Below are positions 35,138 through 44,147 of a stretch of DNA of 64,000 nucleotides, piece by piece (position 1 is the first letter of the stretch; each line of letters begins with the position of its first letter). The notes under the pieces were generated by a model. It saw only the letters and a program-made list of their open reading frames with translations, was not told the DNA's origin and did no database searches. The position numbers were made by a program, and so were the translations under genes. This stretch comes from Thalassobacterium maritimum (GTDB taxonomy: Bacteria; Verrucomicrobiota; Verrucomicrobiia; Opitutales; Coraliomargaritaceae). The DNA lies in the NCBI RefSeq assembly GCF_031127805.1, contig NZ_JARXHW010000011.1:41077-105076 (forward strand), in the 5' to 3' direction.

Positions 35138-37123
35138 TTATACTCGCCTCCCACTGCGCGCCTCCAGGTGCACCATCAAAATACTAATATCCGCGGGGTT
35201 CACCCCGCTGATACGACTGGCCTGACCGAGTGTCCGCGGCGCAATCTCGATTAACTTCTGTGCACTCTCACTGCGCAAGCCTTTCACTTCAGTAAAATCA
35301 AAGCCCTCTGGCAACTTGATCTTATCAATGTGCTTCATCTTCTCGATCTGCTTTTGCTCACGTTCCAAATAGCCTTTAAATACAACTCGATAGTGTACCT
35401 CCTCACGCACCTCTTTGCTTTCCTGCAAGAGCTCTGCTGGAAAGTCCTGCTGCGAGTGGGAACGACGTAAATGCAAAGCATAGGTCTCCCCCGCCCGACG
35501 CTCCACTTCTAAGCGCTGCGTCCACTCCGCAACCTTGGCCGCCTTTTCTTTCATACGAGCCAAACGCTGACGATCCACTAGTTGCAAACGATTCACCGAA
35601 TCCAATAAGCGCAGCTCCGCGCTGGGGTGATTAAACAATAGACGATGCTCCGCACGACTCGAGAACATACGGTACGGCTCCTTAGTGCCCTTTGTCACCA
35701 AATCATCAATTAGCACGCCCAAATAGGCCTCATGCCGCTGCAAGACCAACGGCTCCTGCCCGCGAATCTTTTGAACTGCATTCACACCGGCAATTAAGCC
35801 TTGCCCTGCAGCTTCCTCGTAGCCCGAGGTGCCGTTAATTTGCCCCGCAAAGAACAAGTTTTCGACCTTTTTAGACTCTAAGGAAGGATACAACTGTGTC
35901 GGCGGCGCGAAATCATACTCCACCGCATAGGCCGGCCGCAGCATGTGCACATTCTCGAGTCCATCAATACTGCGCAGCATGTCCAACTGCACTTCAAAAG
36001 GCAAACTCGTCGAAAGCCCATTAATATACCACTCATTGGTATTTCGTCCCTCCGGCTCCAGGAACAACATATGGCGCTCCTTATCTGCGAAGCGCACAAA
36101 CTTATCCTCGATACTCGGACAGTAACGCGGCCCCGTGCCTTCAATTTGGCCCGAATACATCGGCGACATGTGCAAATTATCTGTCACTACCTGACGCGTG
36201 GCTGGACCCGTATACGTCATCCAACACGAAACCTGATCCGCCCCCGGCAGCCAACCCAGCTTTCGCTGTCCCGCATGTTCCACGTGGAACAGTGGGTGCT
36301 CGGCATTTTCAGCCGTGGAACTTGATTGTTCCACGTGGAACGTTCCGCTCTCGGACTCTTCTGCTCCACGCTGCGATTGTTCCACGTGGAACACATTATC
36401 GATTCCACGGGTATCGTAAAACGCAAACAATGTGGGGTCCGCATCGCCCTTCTGTTCCTCCAGCTGACTGAAATCAATACTACTGCCTAGGATACGCGCG
36501 GGGGTGCCTGTTTTGAGCCGCTCGAGCTCAATGCCTGCTTCCAGAAAAGAACCGGAGAGCCCCTCCGCGGAAAAGTCGCCCATGCGACCTCCCTTATTGG
36601 TGTTCTTGCCCACGTGCATGAGGCCGCGCAAAAACGTGCCCGTAGTCACAATCACAGTTTTAGCGTAAAAATCGACCTCGAGATTGGTGCGCACGCCGAC
36701 AACTTTATCGCCCTCAAAAATGAGCCCTTGCACCATTGCCTGGAAAAGATCCAGATTTTCCTGCAACTCCAGCACGTGCTTCATGCGATATTGATAGGCT
36801 TTTTTATCGCATTGCGCGCGTGGCGCCTGCACAGCTGGCCCCTTGGAGGCGTTAAGCAGCCGAAACTGTATCGCAGTGGTGTCGGTATTGATCGCCATTT
36901 CACCGCCGAGCGCATCAATTTCACGCACCATGTGCCCCTTGGCCTGACCGCCAATCGCGGGATTACAACTCATCTGCGCGATGGTATCCAAGTTGCCGGT
37001 CAGCATCAGGGTGTCTGCACCCAAACGCGCCGAGGCGAGGGCGGCCTCACAGCCAGCGTGACCTGCACCACATACAATCACATCATAGGGCTGATGCTTA
37101 CCAAATTTTAGTCCCGAACTCAT
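35138..37123 (-). CDS. mnmG: tRNA uridine-34 5-carboxymethylaminomethyl enzyme MnmG with a parS-bearing insert
   Basis: This 661-residue FAD protein works with MnmE to modify wobble uridine 34 of some tRNAs. The FAD motif GAGHAGCEAALASARLG stands near residue 15, and the catalytic cysteine regions include CNPAIGGQAKGHMVREIDALGG and the QISCW-like VSCWMTYT. An insert of about 50 residues, absent from the E. coli enzyme, lies at about residues 240-290. It contains three FHVEQ/FHVEH units spaced 17 residues apart, each encoded by a parS-like 16-mer. The ATG at 37123 overlaps the mnmE stop in an ATGA arrangement. The C-terminal domain (VKGLRSESAQKLIEIAPRTLGQASRISGVNPADISILMVHLE) is normal. Confidence 0.95.
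   Translation of the reverse strand: MSSGLKFGKHQPYDVIVCGAGHAGCEAALASARLGADTLMLTGNLDTIAQMSCNPAIGGQAKGHMVREIDALGGEMAINTDTTAIQFRLLNASKGPAVQAPRAQCDKKAYQYRMKHVLELQENLDLFQAMVQGLIFEGDKVVGVRTNLEVDFYAKTVIVTTGTFLRGLMHVGKNTNKGGRMGDFSAEGLSGSFLEAGIELERLKTGTPARILGSSIDFSQLEEQKGDADPTLFAFYDTRGIDNVFHVEQSQRGAEESESGTFHVEQSSSTAENAEHPLFHVEHAGQRKLGWLPGADQVSCWMTYTGPATRQVVTDNLHMSPMYSGQIEGTGPRYCPSIEDKFVRFADKERHMLFLEPEGRNTNEWYINGLSTSLPFEVQLDMLRSIDGLENVHMLRPAYAVEYDFAPPTQLYPSLESKKVENLFFAGQINGTSGYEEAAGQGLIAGVNAVQKIRGQEPLVLQRHEAYLGVLIDDLVTKGTKEPYRMFSSRAEHRLLFNHPSAELRLLDSVNRLQLVDRQRLARMKEKAAKVAEWTQRLEVERRAGETYALHLRRSHSQQDFPAELLQESKEVREEVHYRVVFKGYLEREQKQIEKMKHIDKIKLPEGFDFTEVKGLRSESAQKLIEIAPRTLGQASRISGVNPADISILMVHLEARSGRRV
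36276..36291. other. parS-like site 1
   Basis: TGTTCCACGTGGAACA is a perfect 16-bp palindrome that agrees with the chromosomal parS consensus (TGTTNCACGTGNAACA), the ParB loading site. It sits inside mnmG and encodes the FHVEH unit. Confidence 0.85.
36327..36342. other. parS-like site 2
   Basis: TGTTCCACGTGGAACG matches the parS palindrome at 15 of 16 positions. It starts exactly 51 bp after site 1. Confidence 0.8.
36378..36393. other. parS-like site 3
   Basis: TGTTCCACGTGGAACA, a perfect 16-bp palindrome, starts exactly 51 bp after site 2. Half sites (CCACG) also appear between the three. Confidence 0.85.
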
Positions 37124-38478
37124 TTCCCAATACAAAACTGTTTAAACAAACTGTCGAGCATACGCTCATTATCGACGCGCCCGACCACCTGACCGATATA
37201 TTCCACCGCATCACGCAGATCCGCCGCAATCAACTCCGAAAGTTCGCCGTCACGCAACTTCGTCAATGCCAGTTCCAAAGCGGTCAAGGCTTCGCCCAAC
37301 GAGGCGGCATGACGCGCATTCACCACCACGCCGTCGCCCTGTGGTTGGGTCAAACTGGCGTCAATCGACTGCAACCACACCTCACGCAGTTCAGCGAGCC
37401 CTTTGCGCTCCAGCAGCGACGTGCGCACATGCTGCAATCCGGGCAAAAAGTCACCGCGCTCGGCGGCCCCAGCTAAGTCGGTCTTATTTTCGATCACTAT
37501 GGTATTGGCCGGCGTCAAGCGCTCCAGCAGCGATTCCGGTAGAGTAGGGCAGGGCGCGGTGGCATCCAGCACCAGTAAAAAGAAATCAGCGGTCTCAGCC
37601 TGCTCGATGGTATGATCGATGCCAAGCTGTTCAATTTTATCGCCGGCTTCGTGCAAACCAGCGGTATCCAGGATTTCAATACGCCAAGGTCCGACCATCA
37701 TAAAGGCGGAAATATAGTCGCGGGTGGTGCCGGGAATATCGCTCACAATCGAGCGATCGGCCCCCGTCAGCGCGTTGATCAAACTGCTTTTGCCGACATT
37801 GGGCTCCCCGATAATCAAAGTCTTAATGCCTTCGTGGAGTAGGGCGGAGTAGCGCTGGGTCTCGATCAAATCACGAATTTCCACGATCAACTGACGCAAC
37901 TCGGACGCCGGGCCCGCCTGATCTTCACCGGGCAGGTCTTCTTCCGGGAAGTCGATATAGGCCTCCAAATGCGCCATCACACTCAGCAAGCGCTCCGTCA
38001 ACTCGCTCATTTTACGCCCTACAGAGCCGTGCAACTGACGCTGCGCCACCTCAAGACTGCGATCGGAACGCGCACGAATTAAATCCGAAACGGCTTCTGC
38101 CTGGCTCAGATCCATACGCCCATTCATAAAGGCGGTGCGGGTAAATTCACCCGGTTCCGCGGGCCGGCAACCGCGCGCCATCAGGTCGGTCAAAATCTTT
38201 TGAACGATCAAGGGATTCCCATGCGGGGCGATCTCTAGCATCGCCTCGCCAGTAAACGACTGCCCCTCAGCGAAAAAGGTAAAGACACACTCATCGACCT
38301 GCACTCCTTGCTGGTCGGTGTAATTGGCAAAGTGCGCAAAGCGCTTCTTCAAAGGCTTGGAACGCTGCGTAATCGCAAGCGCGAGTTCCGCACACGCGGG
38401 ACCACTCAAACGGATCAAGGCAATCGCAGATTCACCCGCAGGCGAGGAGAGGGCGACAATAGTATCATTGGCAGGCAT
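37120..38478 (-). CDS. mnmE: tRNA uridine modification GTPase MnmE
   Basis: From the ATG at 38478 this has 452 residues. The N-terminal folate-binding domain opens with NDTIVALSSPAGESAIALIRLSGPAC. The G domain starts near residue 220 with IGEPNVGKSSLINALTGADRSIVSDIPGTTRDYI, the DTAGLHEAGDKIEQLGIDH switch region and a VIENKTDL specificity motif. It ends with FKQFCIGK, the conserved C-x-G-K motif needed for tRNA modification. It overlaps mnmG by 4 bp, a fixed functional pair. The frame is open upstream to 38538, but the family begins at 38478. Confidence 0.95.
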   Translation of the reverse strand: MPANDTIVALSSPAGESAIALIRLSGPACAELALAITQRSKPLKKRFAHFANYTDQQGVQVDECVFTFFAEGQSFTGEAMLEIAPHGNPLIVQKILTDLMARGCRPAEPGEFTRTAFMNGRMDLSQAEAVSDLIRARSDRSLEVAQRQLHGSVGRKMSELTERLLSVMAHLEAYIDFPEEDLPGEDQAGPASELRQLIVEIRDLIETQRYSALLHEGIKTLIIGEPNVGKSSLINALTGADRSIVSDIPGTTRDYISAFMMVGPWRIEILDTAGLHEAGDKIEQLGIDHTIEQAETADFFLLVLDATAPCPTLPESLLERLTPANTIVIENKTDLAGAAERGDFLPGLQHVRTSLLERKGLAELREVWLQSIDASLTQPQGDGVVVNARHAASLGEALTALELALTKLRDGELSELIAADLRDAVEYIGQVVGRVDNERMLDSLFKQFCIGK

Positions 38479-38540
38479 AATACCCGCTAAATTCACTGAA
38501 TCCGCCGCTGGGTCAAGAGTGAGTATGCGTCGACTCAATC

Positions 38541-38633
38541 GCAGGGGCGCGACTTGTTTTTAATGCCCTTGGGTGCACACCCGCCTCATGCTGTGCGCTG
38601 TGGCTCTGCGGGCGTCACAAGTGGCGCCCCTAC
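38541..38633. repeat. Palindromic intergenic repeat (GTAGGGGC..ACTTGT family), copy D
   Basis: GCAGGGGCGCGACTTGT at 38541-38557 faces GTAGGGGCGCCACTTGTGAC on the other strand at 38633-38614. The pair brackets the space between mnmE and the PIG-L gene. Confidence 0.7.
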
Positions 38634-38641
38634 AGAATAAA

Positions 38642-39472
38642 TTACAGCAGCTCTCTGACTGACTCCCGAAATCGGTCCAACTTGGCATCCACAAACTCTT
38701 TAACTGTCGGTGCGTCTTCTTCAATCAATGGTGTCAGATCCATGGCAAACCACAGCTGATCGACCGTATCCACAGTGAACGCATCATAGAAAGTCGCATT
38801 CGCGCGGCGACGTCCCAACACGGCTTGACCATAATCCTTACCACCCGCGATCTGAGATTCGAAGCAGGCATTCAACTTTTTGGCCAATTCTGGGTGACCA
38901 CTCACATCCAGTGCCACCTTGTCTTCGGGCGACAACCAGTCTAAATCACGCCACACTTCACAGCCATAAACCTTCTTAGGACGAGAGTAGGGCGGCACCC
39001 GCAGCAGCGCCTCAATCACCGCATGAAACACGGCCACATGACAGGCATGCTTATCTGCAGGGTTGTGCGTATAGAGCACGTCGGGCTGCGTCATCAACAA
39101 ATAGCGCTCGAGCTGATCCACCAAGTCACCGCGCGTAGCCGGATCTTTGACCTGCGCGCTGGAGAAGCCGAGCTGCGCCATAAAACTATACTGGCCCAAT
39201 TCTGCCGCACGACGTTGCTCTTGCAGGCGTATTTGCTGCATCTCCGCATCCGTCGTATCCGCAAAAGCACCCGCCCGGGCACTGCCCGCACCATCGGTGC
39301 AAGTGATGCCACTAAACCAGGCACTGGCTTGCTCGTAACAGGTGGAAATACCATGAAAAGCCATGAATTCGAGGTCGTCCTGATGCGCCCCGATCGCCAA
39401 GTGCGAAGTGCGCGCCTGCGCCTCAGGCGCACATACATTGTCAGGTATAAAAAGATCTACTTGCTGTGCCAT
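38642..39472 (-). CDS. PIG-L family (LmbE-like) deacetylase
   Basis: This 276-residue protein has the LmbE/PIG-L zinc motif, HLAIGAHQDDLEFMAFHG (AHxDD, about residue 29) with a later HNPADKHACHVAVFHAVI supplying the third ligand (HxxH region). Members remove N-acetyl groups from sugars such as GlcNAc conjugates. No signal peptide is visible, so it is cytoplasmic. It is on the same strand as mnmE but in the upstream direction, and is read divergently from rapA. The substrate is not predictable from context. Confidence 0.88.
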   Translation of the reverse strand: MAQQVDLFIPDNVCAPEAQARTSHLAIGAHQDDLEFMAFHGISTCYEQASAWFSGITCTDGAGSARAGAFADTTDAEMQQIRLQEQRRAAELGQYSFMAQLGFSSAQVKDPATRGDLVDQLERYLLMTQPDVLYTHNPADKHACHVAVFHAVIEALLRVPPYSRPKKVYGCEVWRDLDWLSPEDKVALDVSGHPELAKKLNACFESQIAGGKDYGQAVLGRRRANATFYDAFTVDTVDQLWFAMDLTPLIEEDAPTVKEFVDAKLDRFRESVRELL

Positions 39473-39561
39473 AGGGGACTATTTCTGTCGCTGCGAGCAT
39501 ACCGGTGCAAGCCAAGCTTGCTAAACTTGACATTAAACAGAGCGACACTGAGCATCCCGCG

Positions 39562-42417
39562 ATGGCAAATTTTACGATTGGACAACGCTGGATCAGCGAA
39601 ACAGAACCGGAGCTCGGGCTCGGCATTTTAGAAGAGGTCGATCGGCGCCAAGTGCGCATCGTTTTTTCAGCGGCCAATGAGGCGCGCATCTACGCAACGG
39701 CCAATGCACCCATTAAGCGGGTAGAGTTCCACGTGGGCGACAGTATCCACTCACAACAAGGCCAGACAATCGTGATCGAGGAAGTCAAAGAAGAGGCGGG
39801 CATCCTGACCTATGTTGGCGGCGGTGTCGAAGTGCCAGAAATGGAACTGGCTGACAGCATTAGCTTCAGCAAGCCTGAGGATCGCTTAATCGGGGGACAA
39901 ATTGATCAATCGGCCGCCTTTAACCTGCGCTACGAGGCCATAACACGCCTCGCACATGCGAAGCAATCGGAGGTCGCCGGCTTCACCGGCGGACGCATCG
40001 ACTTGATCCCTCACCAGCTCTATATCGCATCCGAAGTGGCCAATCGCTACATGCCACGCGTCTTGCTGGCGGACGAGGTGGGGCTAGGTAAAACCATCGA
40101 AGCCTGCCTGATCTTACACCGCTTACATCTGACCGGGCGTGCGGAACGCATTCTGATCGTGCTCCCAGAGTCTCTAGTGCACCAGTGGTTCATCGAATTG
40201 CTGCGCCGCTTTAATATGTGGTTCACTCTCATCGATACGGAACATTGTGAAGCCGTCACAGCAGTGGACCCGGATACAAATCCTTTCAATGAAAAGCAAC
40301 TGGTCATTTGCAGTCTTAAGACCTTAACCGAGCAAGCGCGCTGGCGTGAATGCGCACTCAAGGCTCGCTGGGATATGCTGGTTGTCGACGAGGCGCACCA
40401 CCTGGAATGGACTCCCAATCTTGTCAGCCCTGAATATAAACTAGTCGAAAGCTTAACTCAAAAGAGCCATGGCTTACTGCTCTTGACCGCTACGCCAGAA
40501 CAATTGGGTGCCGAAGGACACTTCGCGCGCTTGCGTCTGCTCGACCCGGAGCGCTATCCAGATTTAGAGAAGTTCCAAAAGGAACAGGCGGGCTACTCCC
40601 AAGTGGCCACAGTGGCCAACAAAATTGTGGCACGCGAGGCATTGAGCGAAGAGGACATCAACTATCTGCGTGAAGTCTTTGAAGAGCACAGCGAGGAGGC
40701 GCTGCAGCAGCATTTACAACAACCTGATATCCTACTTCAAGAGTTAGTGGATCGCCATGGCACCGGCCGGGTGATTTTCCGTAATTCGCGCGATACCTTG
40801 ACTGGATTTCCGGAGCGCGAGGGCCACCCTTGCCAGCTGGAGCCACGCGCTAAGTTGTCCAAGGAAGAGCTGCAGCAGCGCCTGCTGCGGGAATTCGACC
40901 TGGAAGCAAGTGTGTCTGCTTCCAGCGACGGCGAGCCCGAAAGCTACGACTTCCGCCATGGGCCTCGCATCTTGTGGCTATCGAACCTGCTCAAGGAACT
41001 CGGCGACAATGAGAAAGTATTGCTCATCTGCCGCACCCGCGAAAAAGTTCAAGCCATCCACGACGCCTTGTTGGAAGAAATTAACGTCAAAGCGGCGCTC
41101 TTCCACGAGGAACTCACACTGCTCCAACGCGATCGCAATGCGGCTTGGTTTGCTGAGACCGACGGCGCAAAAATCTTGCTCTGCTCTGAAATCGGCAGTG
41201 AGGGACGCAACTTCCAATTCGCCAATCACTTGGTGCTCTTTGACCTGCCACTCAATCCGGAGCTACTGGAGCAACGGATCGGACGCCTGGATCGGATCGG
41301 ACAGACTAAGACGATTCAAATCCACATGCCCTACCTCAAACATAGCTGGACGGAGCTACTTATGCGCTGGCATCACGAGGGACTGGACGGAGTGGAGCAC
41401 TCACTCAAAGGTGGCTACGCCTACATTAAGAAGTTTGGTGAGGCGGTCCGCTCGCTGGGGCCACGCTATCATATCGCTAACAGCGATACGCTGGAAGAAG
41501 CTGACCGATTGATCCAAGAGAGCGCTCACTTTCGCCAAGAGCTGGAAGAACGCCTTAGTCAGGGGCAAGACCGCTTGATTGCGCTCAATTCTTTTCACGA
41601 AGAAGCCTCCGCCAAGCTGGTCGATAGTATCCGCACCCAAGATGCGGATCGCACTTTGGACCAGTTTATGAATCGAATATTCGATCATTTTGGGGTCAAT
41701 GTAGAGGATATCGATACCCGCACCTTCCGCCTGGAACCAGGCCAGCTCTTTACCGATTCCTTCCCTGAACTGCCAGACGAAGGCATCACCGTCACCTGCG
41801 ATCGCACGAAGGCACTGGGGCGCGAAGACATCAGCTTTCTCACCTGGGATCACCCCATGGTGCGCGGAGCAATTGACCTGACACTCAGCTCCGAAAAAGG
41901 AAATAGCTCCATCGTGGTCTGGCAGGACCCCAGCATTCAAGCGCCGCCAATTCTAATCGAGGCAATCTATGTGCTGGAAAGCGTCGCTCCGCCGCATTTA
42001 CACGTCGATCGCTTCCTGCCCCCCACACCTGTTCGAGTATTAATCGATCTGAGTGGCAAGGATTGTAGCGAAGAATACAGCCACGAATACATCAACAAGT
42101 ATTGCGGCGACGAAGAGGCCTTCCGCCTCAAGCAAGATCCTACACTCCTACAAGCACTGGTGCCGCAAATGCTGCGCGCTGCCAAAGAACATGCGCGCAC
42201 GCAAAAGTCCGAGCTATTACAGAATGCCATGCACCAAGCACACGAACGCCTAGACGGCGAAGCAACGCGCCTGAAAGAACTGCAGAAGGTGAACCCTAAT
42301 GTGCGACAGGAGGAAATCAGGATCGCAGAAAACGTGATCGCAGACGTCACCAAGCACATCGCTAAAGCGCACCTGCGCTTAGATGCGGTGCGCCTCATCC
42401 TAGGCGAGGCGGGCTAG
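39562..42417 (+). CDS. rapA: RNA polymerase-associated SWI2/SNF2 ATPase RapA
   Basis: From the ATG at 39562 this has 951 residues, close to the E. coli RapA length. An in-frame GTG at 39505 adds 19 residues not seen in the family. The N-terminal Tudor-like region (FTIGQRWISETEPELGLG) and helicase motifs LADEVGLGKTIEA (I, about 178), VVDEAHHLEW (II), LLTATPEQLG (III), SEIGSEGRNFQF and QRIGRLDRIGQT (VI) all match E. coli RapA closely. RapA recycles stalled RNA polymerase. The similarity to the gammaproteobacterial protein is high along the whole length. Confidence 0.94.
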   Translation: MANFTIGQRWISETEPELGLGILEEVDRRQVRIVFSAANEARIYATANAPIKRVEFHVGDSIHSQQGQTIVIEEVKEEAGILTYVGGGVEVPEMELADSISFSKPEDRLIGGQIDQSAAFNLRYEAITRLAHAKQSEVAGFTGGRIDLIPHQLYIASEVANRYMPRVLLADEVGLGKTIEACLILHRLHLTGRAERILIVLPESLVHQWFIELLRRFNMWFTLIDTEHCEAVTAVDPDTNPFNEKQLVICSLKTLTEQARWRECALKARWDMLVVDEAHHLEWTPNLVSPEYKLVESLTQKSHGLLLLTATPEQLGAEGHFARLRLLDPERYPDLEKFQKEQAGYSQVATVANKIVAREALSEEDINYLREVFEEHSEEALQQHLQQPDILLQELVDRHGTGRVIFRNSRDTLTGFPEREGHPCQLEPRAKLSKEELQQRLLREFDLEASVSASSDGEPESYDFRHGPRILWLSNLLKELGDNEKVLLICRTREKVQAIHDALLEEINVKAALFHEELTLLQRDRNAAWFAETDGAKILLCSEIGSEGRNFQFANHLVLFDLPLNPELLEQRIGRLDRIGQTKTIQIHMPYLKHSWTELLMRWHHEGLDGVEHSLKGGYAYIKKFGEAVRSLGPRYHIANSDTLEEADRLIQESAHFRQELEERLSQGQDRLIALNSFHEEASAKLVDSIRTQDADRTLDQFMNRIFDHFGVNVEDIDTRTFRLEPGQLFTDSFPELPDEGITVTCDRTKALGREDISFLTWDHPMVRGAIDLTLSSEKGNSSIVVWQDPSIQAPPILIEAIYVLESVAPPHLHVDRFLPPTPVRVLIDLSGKDCSEEYSHEYINKYCGDEEAFRLKQDPTLLQALVPQMLRAAKEHARTQKSELLQNAMHQAHERLDGEATRLKELQKVNPNVRQEEIRIAENVIADVTKHIAKAHLRLDAVRLILGEAG

Positions 42418-42872
42418 AATCCGAGGGTGATCAAAGCACCCAACAAACCTGCCACTAGGCCAAAGATCATGTGCCCTAACAGGTGCAACACACCCTCCTG
42501 CATGGTTGCCTTGCGGTAATCTTCCAGAGGGTGCCGTTCACTGGCGTAATACATCAGCGCATAGCTGGTGATGAGCCCATGGAAGAAACCAAAACCAAGA
42601 CCAAGGAAGATCGCCTGCGGAAATGCCAGCGCGCCCATACTTTGCATAATCACGAAATAAATGATGCCGAAGACCACGCCGGCACAGGCATGAATTGCGG
42701 TGCCCACCGCAGCAGCGTTCTCTAGCTTGCCAGTAAAAAAGCTCCCGAGCGCACGCACCATATCCGCTCGCCGATCGAAGCAGCGCCCCACCGCACGCAT
42801 AAATAAGTTCATAACAAAAGCAGCGATCAAACCACAAATCGCACCGAGAATGAGGGCTGTTTGAATATCCAT
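42414..42872 (-). CDS. Unknown four-helix membrane protein
   Basis: This 152-residue inner-membrane protein has about four hydrophobic helices (residues 5-25, 60-80, 85-105, 130-150). Histidines occur in the helices and loops (AIHACAG, GFFHGLITS, VLHLLGHMIFG). I recognise no family with confidence. Its stop overlaps the rapA stop by 4 bp in a convergent arrangement. It is transcribed alone. Confidence 0.65.
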   Translation of the reverse strand: MDIQTALILGAICGLIAAFVMNLFMRAVGRCFDRRADMVRALGSFFTGKLENAAAVGTAIHACAGVVFGIIYFVIMQSMGALAFPQAIFLGLGFGFFHGLITSYALMYYASERHPLEDYRKATMQEGVLHLLGHMIFGLVAGLLGALITLGF

Positions 42873-42948
42873 AAGCTATGCTTAACAATATAAGCACACT
42901 CACTTATGTCAAATTAGGCTCGTGAATAAGCGCGTAAAGTAGCGGGGC

Positions 42949-43015
42949 TCTTTAGACCCGCTTCTGCGTCACACTCGGAGCGAAGGCCAAAGGCAGATAG
43001 AACCGAGGCTGAGCG
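42949..43015. repeat. Third copy of the GTAGCGGGGCTCTTTAGACC element
   Basis: The first 20 bases are identical to the two copies at 32.7 kb; the rest shares GCGTC, GGCCAAAGGCA and AACCGAGGCT with them and with the segment after copy 1. It lies between the 42414 membrane gene and the HAD gene. Confidence 0.7.
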
Positions 43016-43048
43016 CCCGGGCAATACACACTCCGCAACAGGTCACCT

Positions 43049-44071
43049 CTAGAACAGCTCTTCTTGTGTCGCGACTTTATCGCGCGAATCGCTCCCGCGG
43101 GCGTCCTCATCATGTAAATGCCGTGGTGCACGCCTGACCTTTTCATTCAAACTGGCCTCACACTCTGCCACGATACCGTCACAGATCGAGCGCACGTGCA
43201 GCCGCAACCACTTTGAAGTCGTGCTTTTCTCCGTATAATCAGCAGGCCCATACGCATGAATCCGTCCCGCACTCAGCAAGGCATCATTCTGCGCAAATTC
43301 CCCCTCGCTCTCAGGATTAAAGACCGCGAAGGCCTTTCCTCCATTACTCTTGACCACGGAAAAAACAGGCACATCACTGGGGCCGTCCGCCGTGTAAATC
43401 ATACGATCAATCGGCACCCGCCGATCCACGCGATCCATCGACGCATTGACGTCAATCTGCGGGTTCTTGTTGCAGCCCTTGTTAATCTCAAAAATGTAAC
43501 GTGTCTTTATGGTATTATCCACGATCGTACCAATCTGACTAATCTCAAACTCCATGTGCAGTGGTAGCTCATTTTGAGTCGAATAGTTGGGGGGCAGGGG
43601 GGCTTCAATAAATTCACAACCGAAAATCCCGTCGACATAGGGCGCAATCATGCTGCCCTTGATCATCTCCGCCAAACCAGTGCTGATAATGTAGTGCTCC
43701 AGCTTAATGTTGTGCTTCTTATATTCAGGACGCGACTCGACCACTGCCTGCAATTGCGTGAACAGGTCGGGTAAGCCAGGGTAGAAGACCAATTCTTTAC
43801 CCAGCTCGCGTAAGCGCTGATTGGTTAATCCCTTTAAACAGCCATTCTTCACAAAGCTGATCAAATGATTTAGGTAAATGGTGTCCTGAGAAACTCGGGT
43901 GCCACGTTGCGCATAAATCTCCGGCAGCGCATTCACCTCTTTCCAAAATTGCTCTTCATCAATGCCGAAAGTTTCAAAAATGGGAGCCTGCATATAGCCC
44001 GGAATCAGTGTCTTATCGAAATCCCAGATGCAGGCGACAATGTTTTGGCGATGAAGGTTCTTTTTCGTCAT
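43049..44071 (-). CDS. HAD-superfamily phosphatase-like protein
   Basis: This 340-residue protein has HAD motif I (WDFDKTLIPGYM, about residue 18), a motif II Ser/Thr in YIISTGLAEMI, and motif IV in YTADGPSDVPVFSVVKSNGGKAFAVF (DGPSD). The cap region between is about 100 residues with no signature I can name. It resembles HAD proteins in Bacteroidetes and Verrucomicrobia with a DFDKT motif. The C-terminal tail is highly charged. The substrate is not known. It is divergent from prfA. Confidence 0.8.
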   Translation of the reverse strand: MTKKNLHRQNIVACIWDFDKTLIPGYMQAPIFETFGIDEEQFWKEVNALPEIYAQRGTRVSQDTIYLNHLISFVKNGCLKGLTNQRLRELGKELVFYPGLPDLFTQLQAVVESRPEYKKHNIKLEHYIISTGLAEMIKGSMIAPYVDGIFGCEFIEAPLPPNYSTQNELPLHMEFEISQIGTIVDNTIKTRYIFEINKGCNKNPQIDVNASMDRVDRRVPIDRMIYTADGPSDVPVFSVVKSNGGKAFAVFNPESEGEFAQNDALLSAGRIHAYGPADYTEKSTTSKWLRLHVRSICDGIVAECEASLNEKVRRAPRHLHDEDARGSDSRDKVATQEELF

Positions 44072-44147
44072 TGCAGGTAGAACTCAAGTGTTATGAGCTA
44101 TGTCATTCACTGCAACGCATAATTCAAACGCAGTTTCCATTTTTCCT

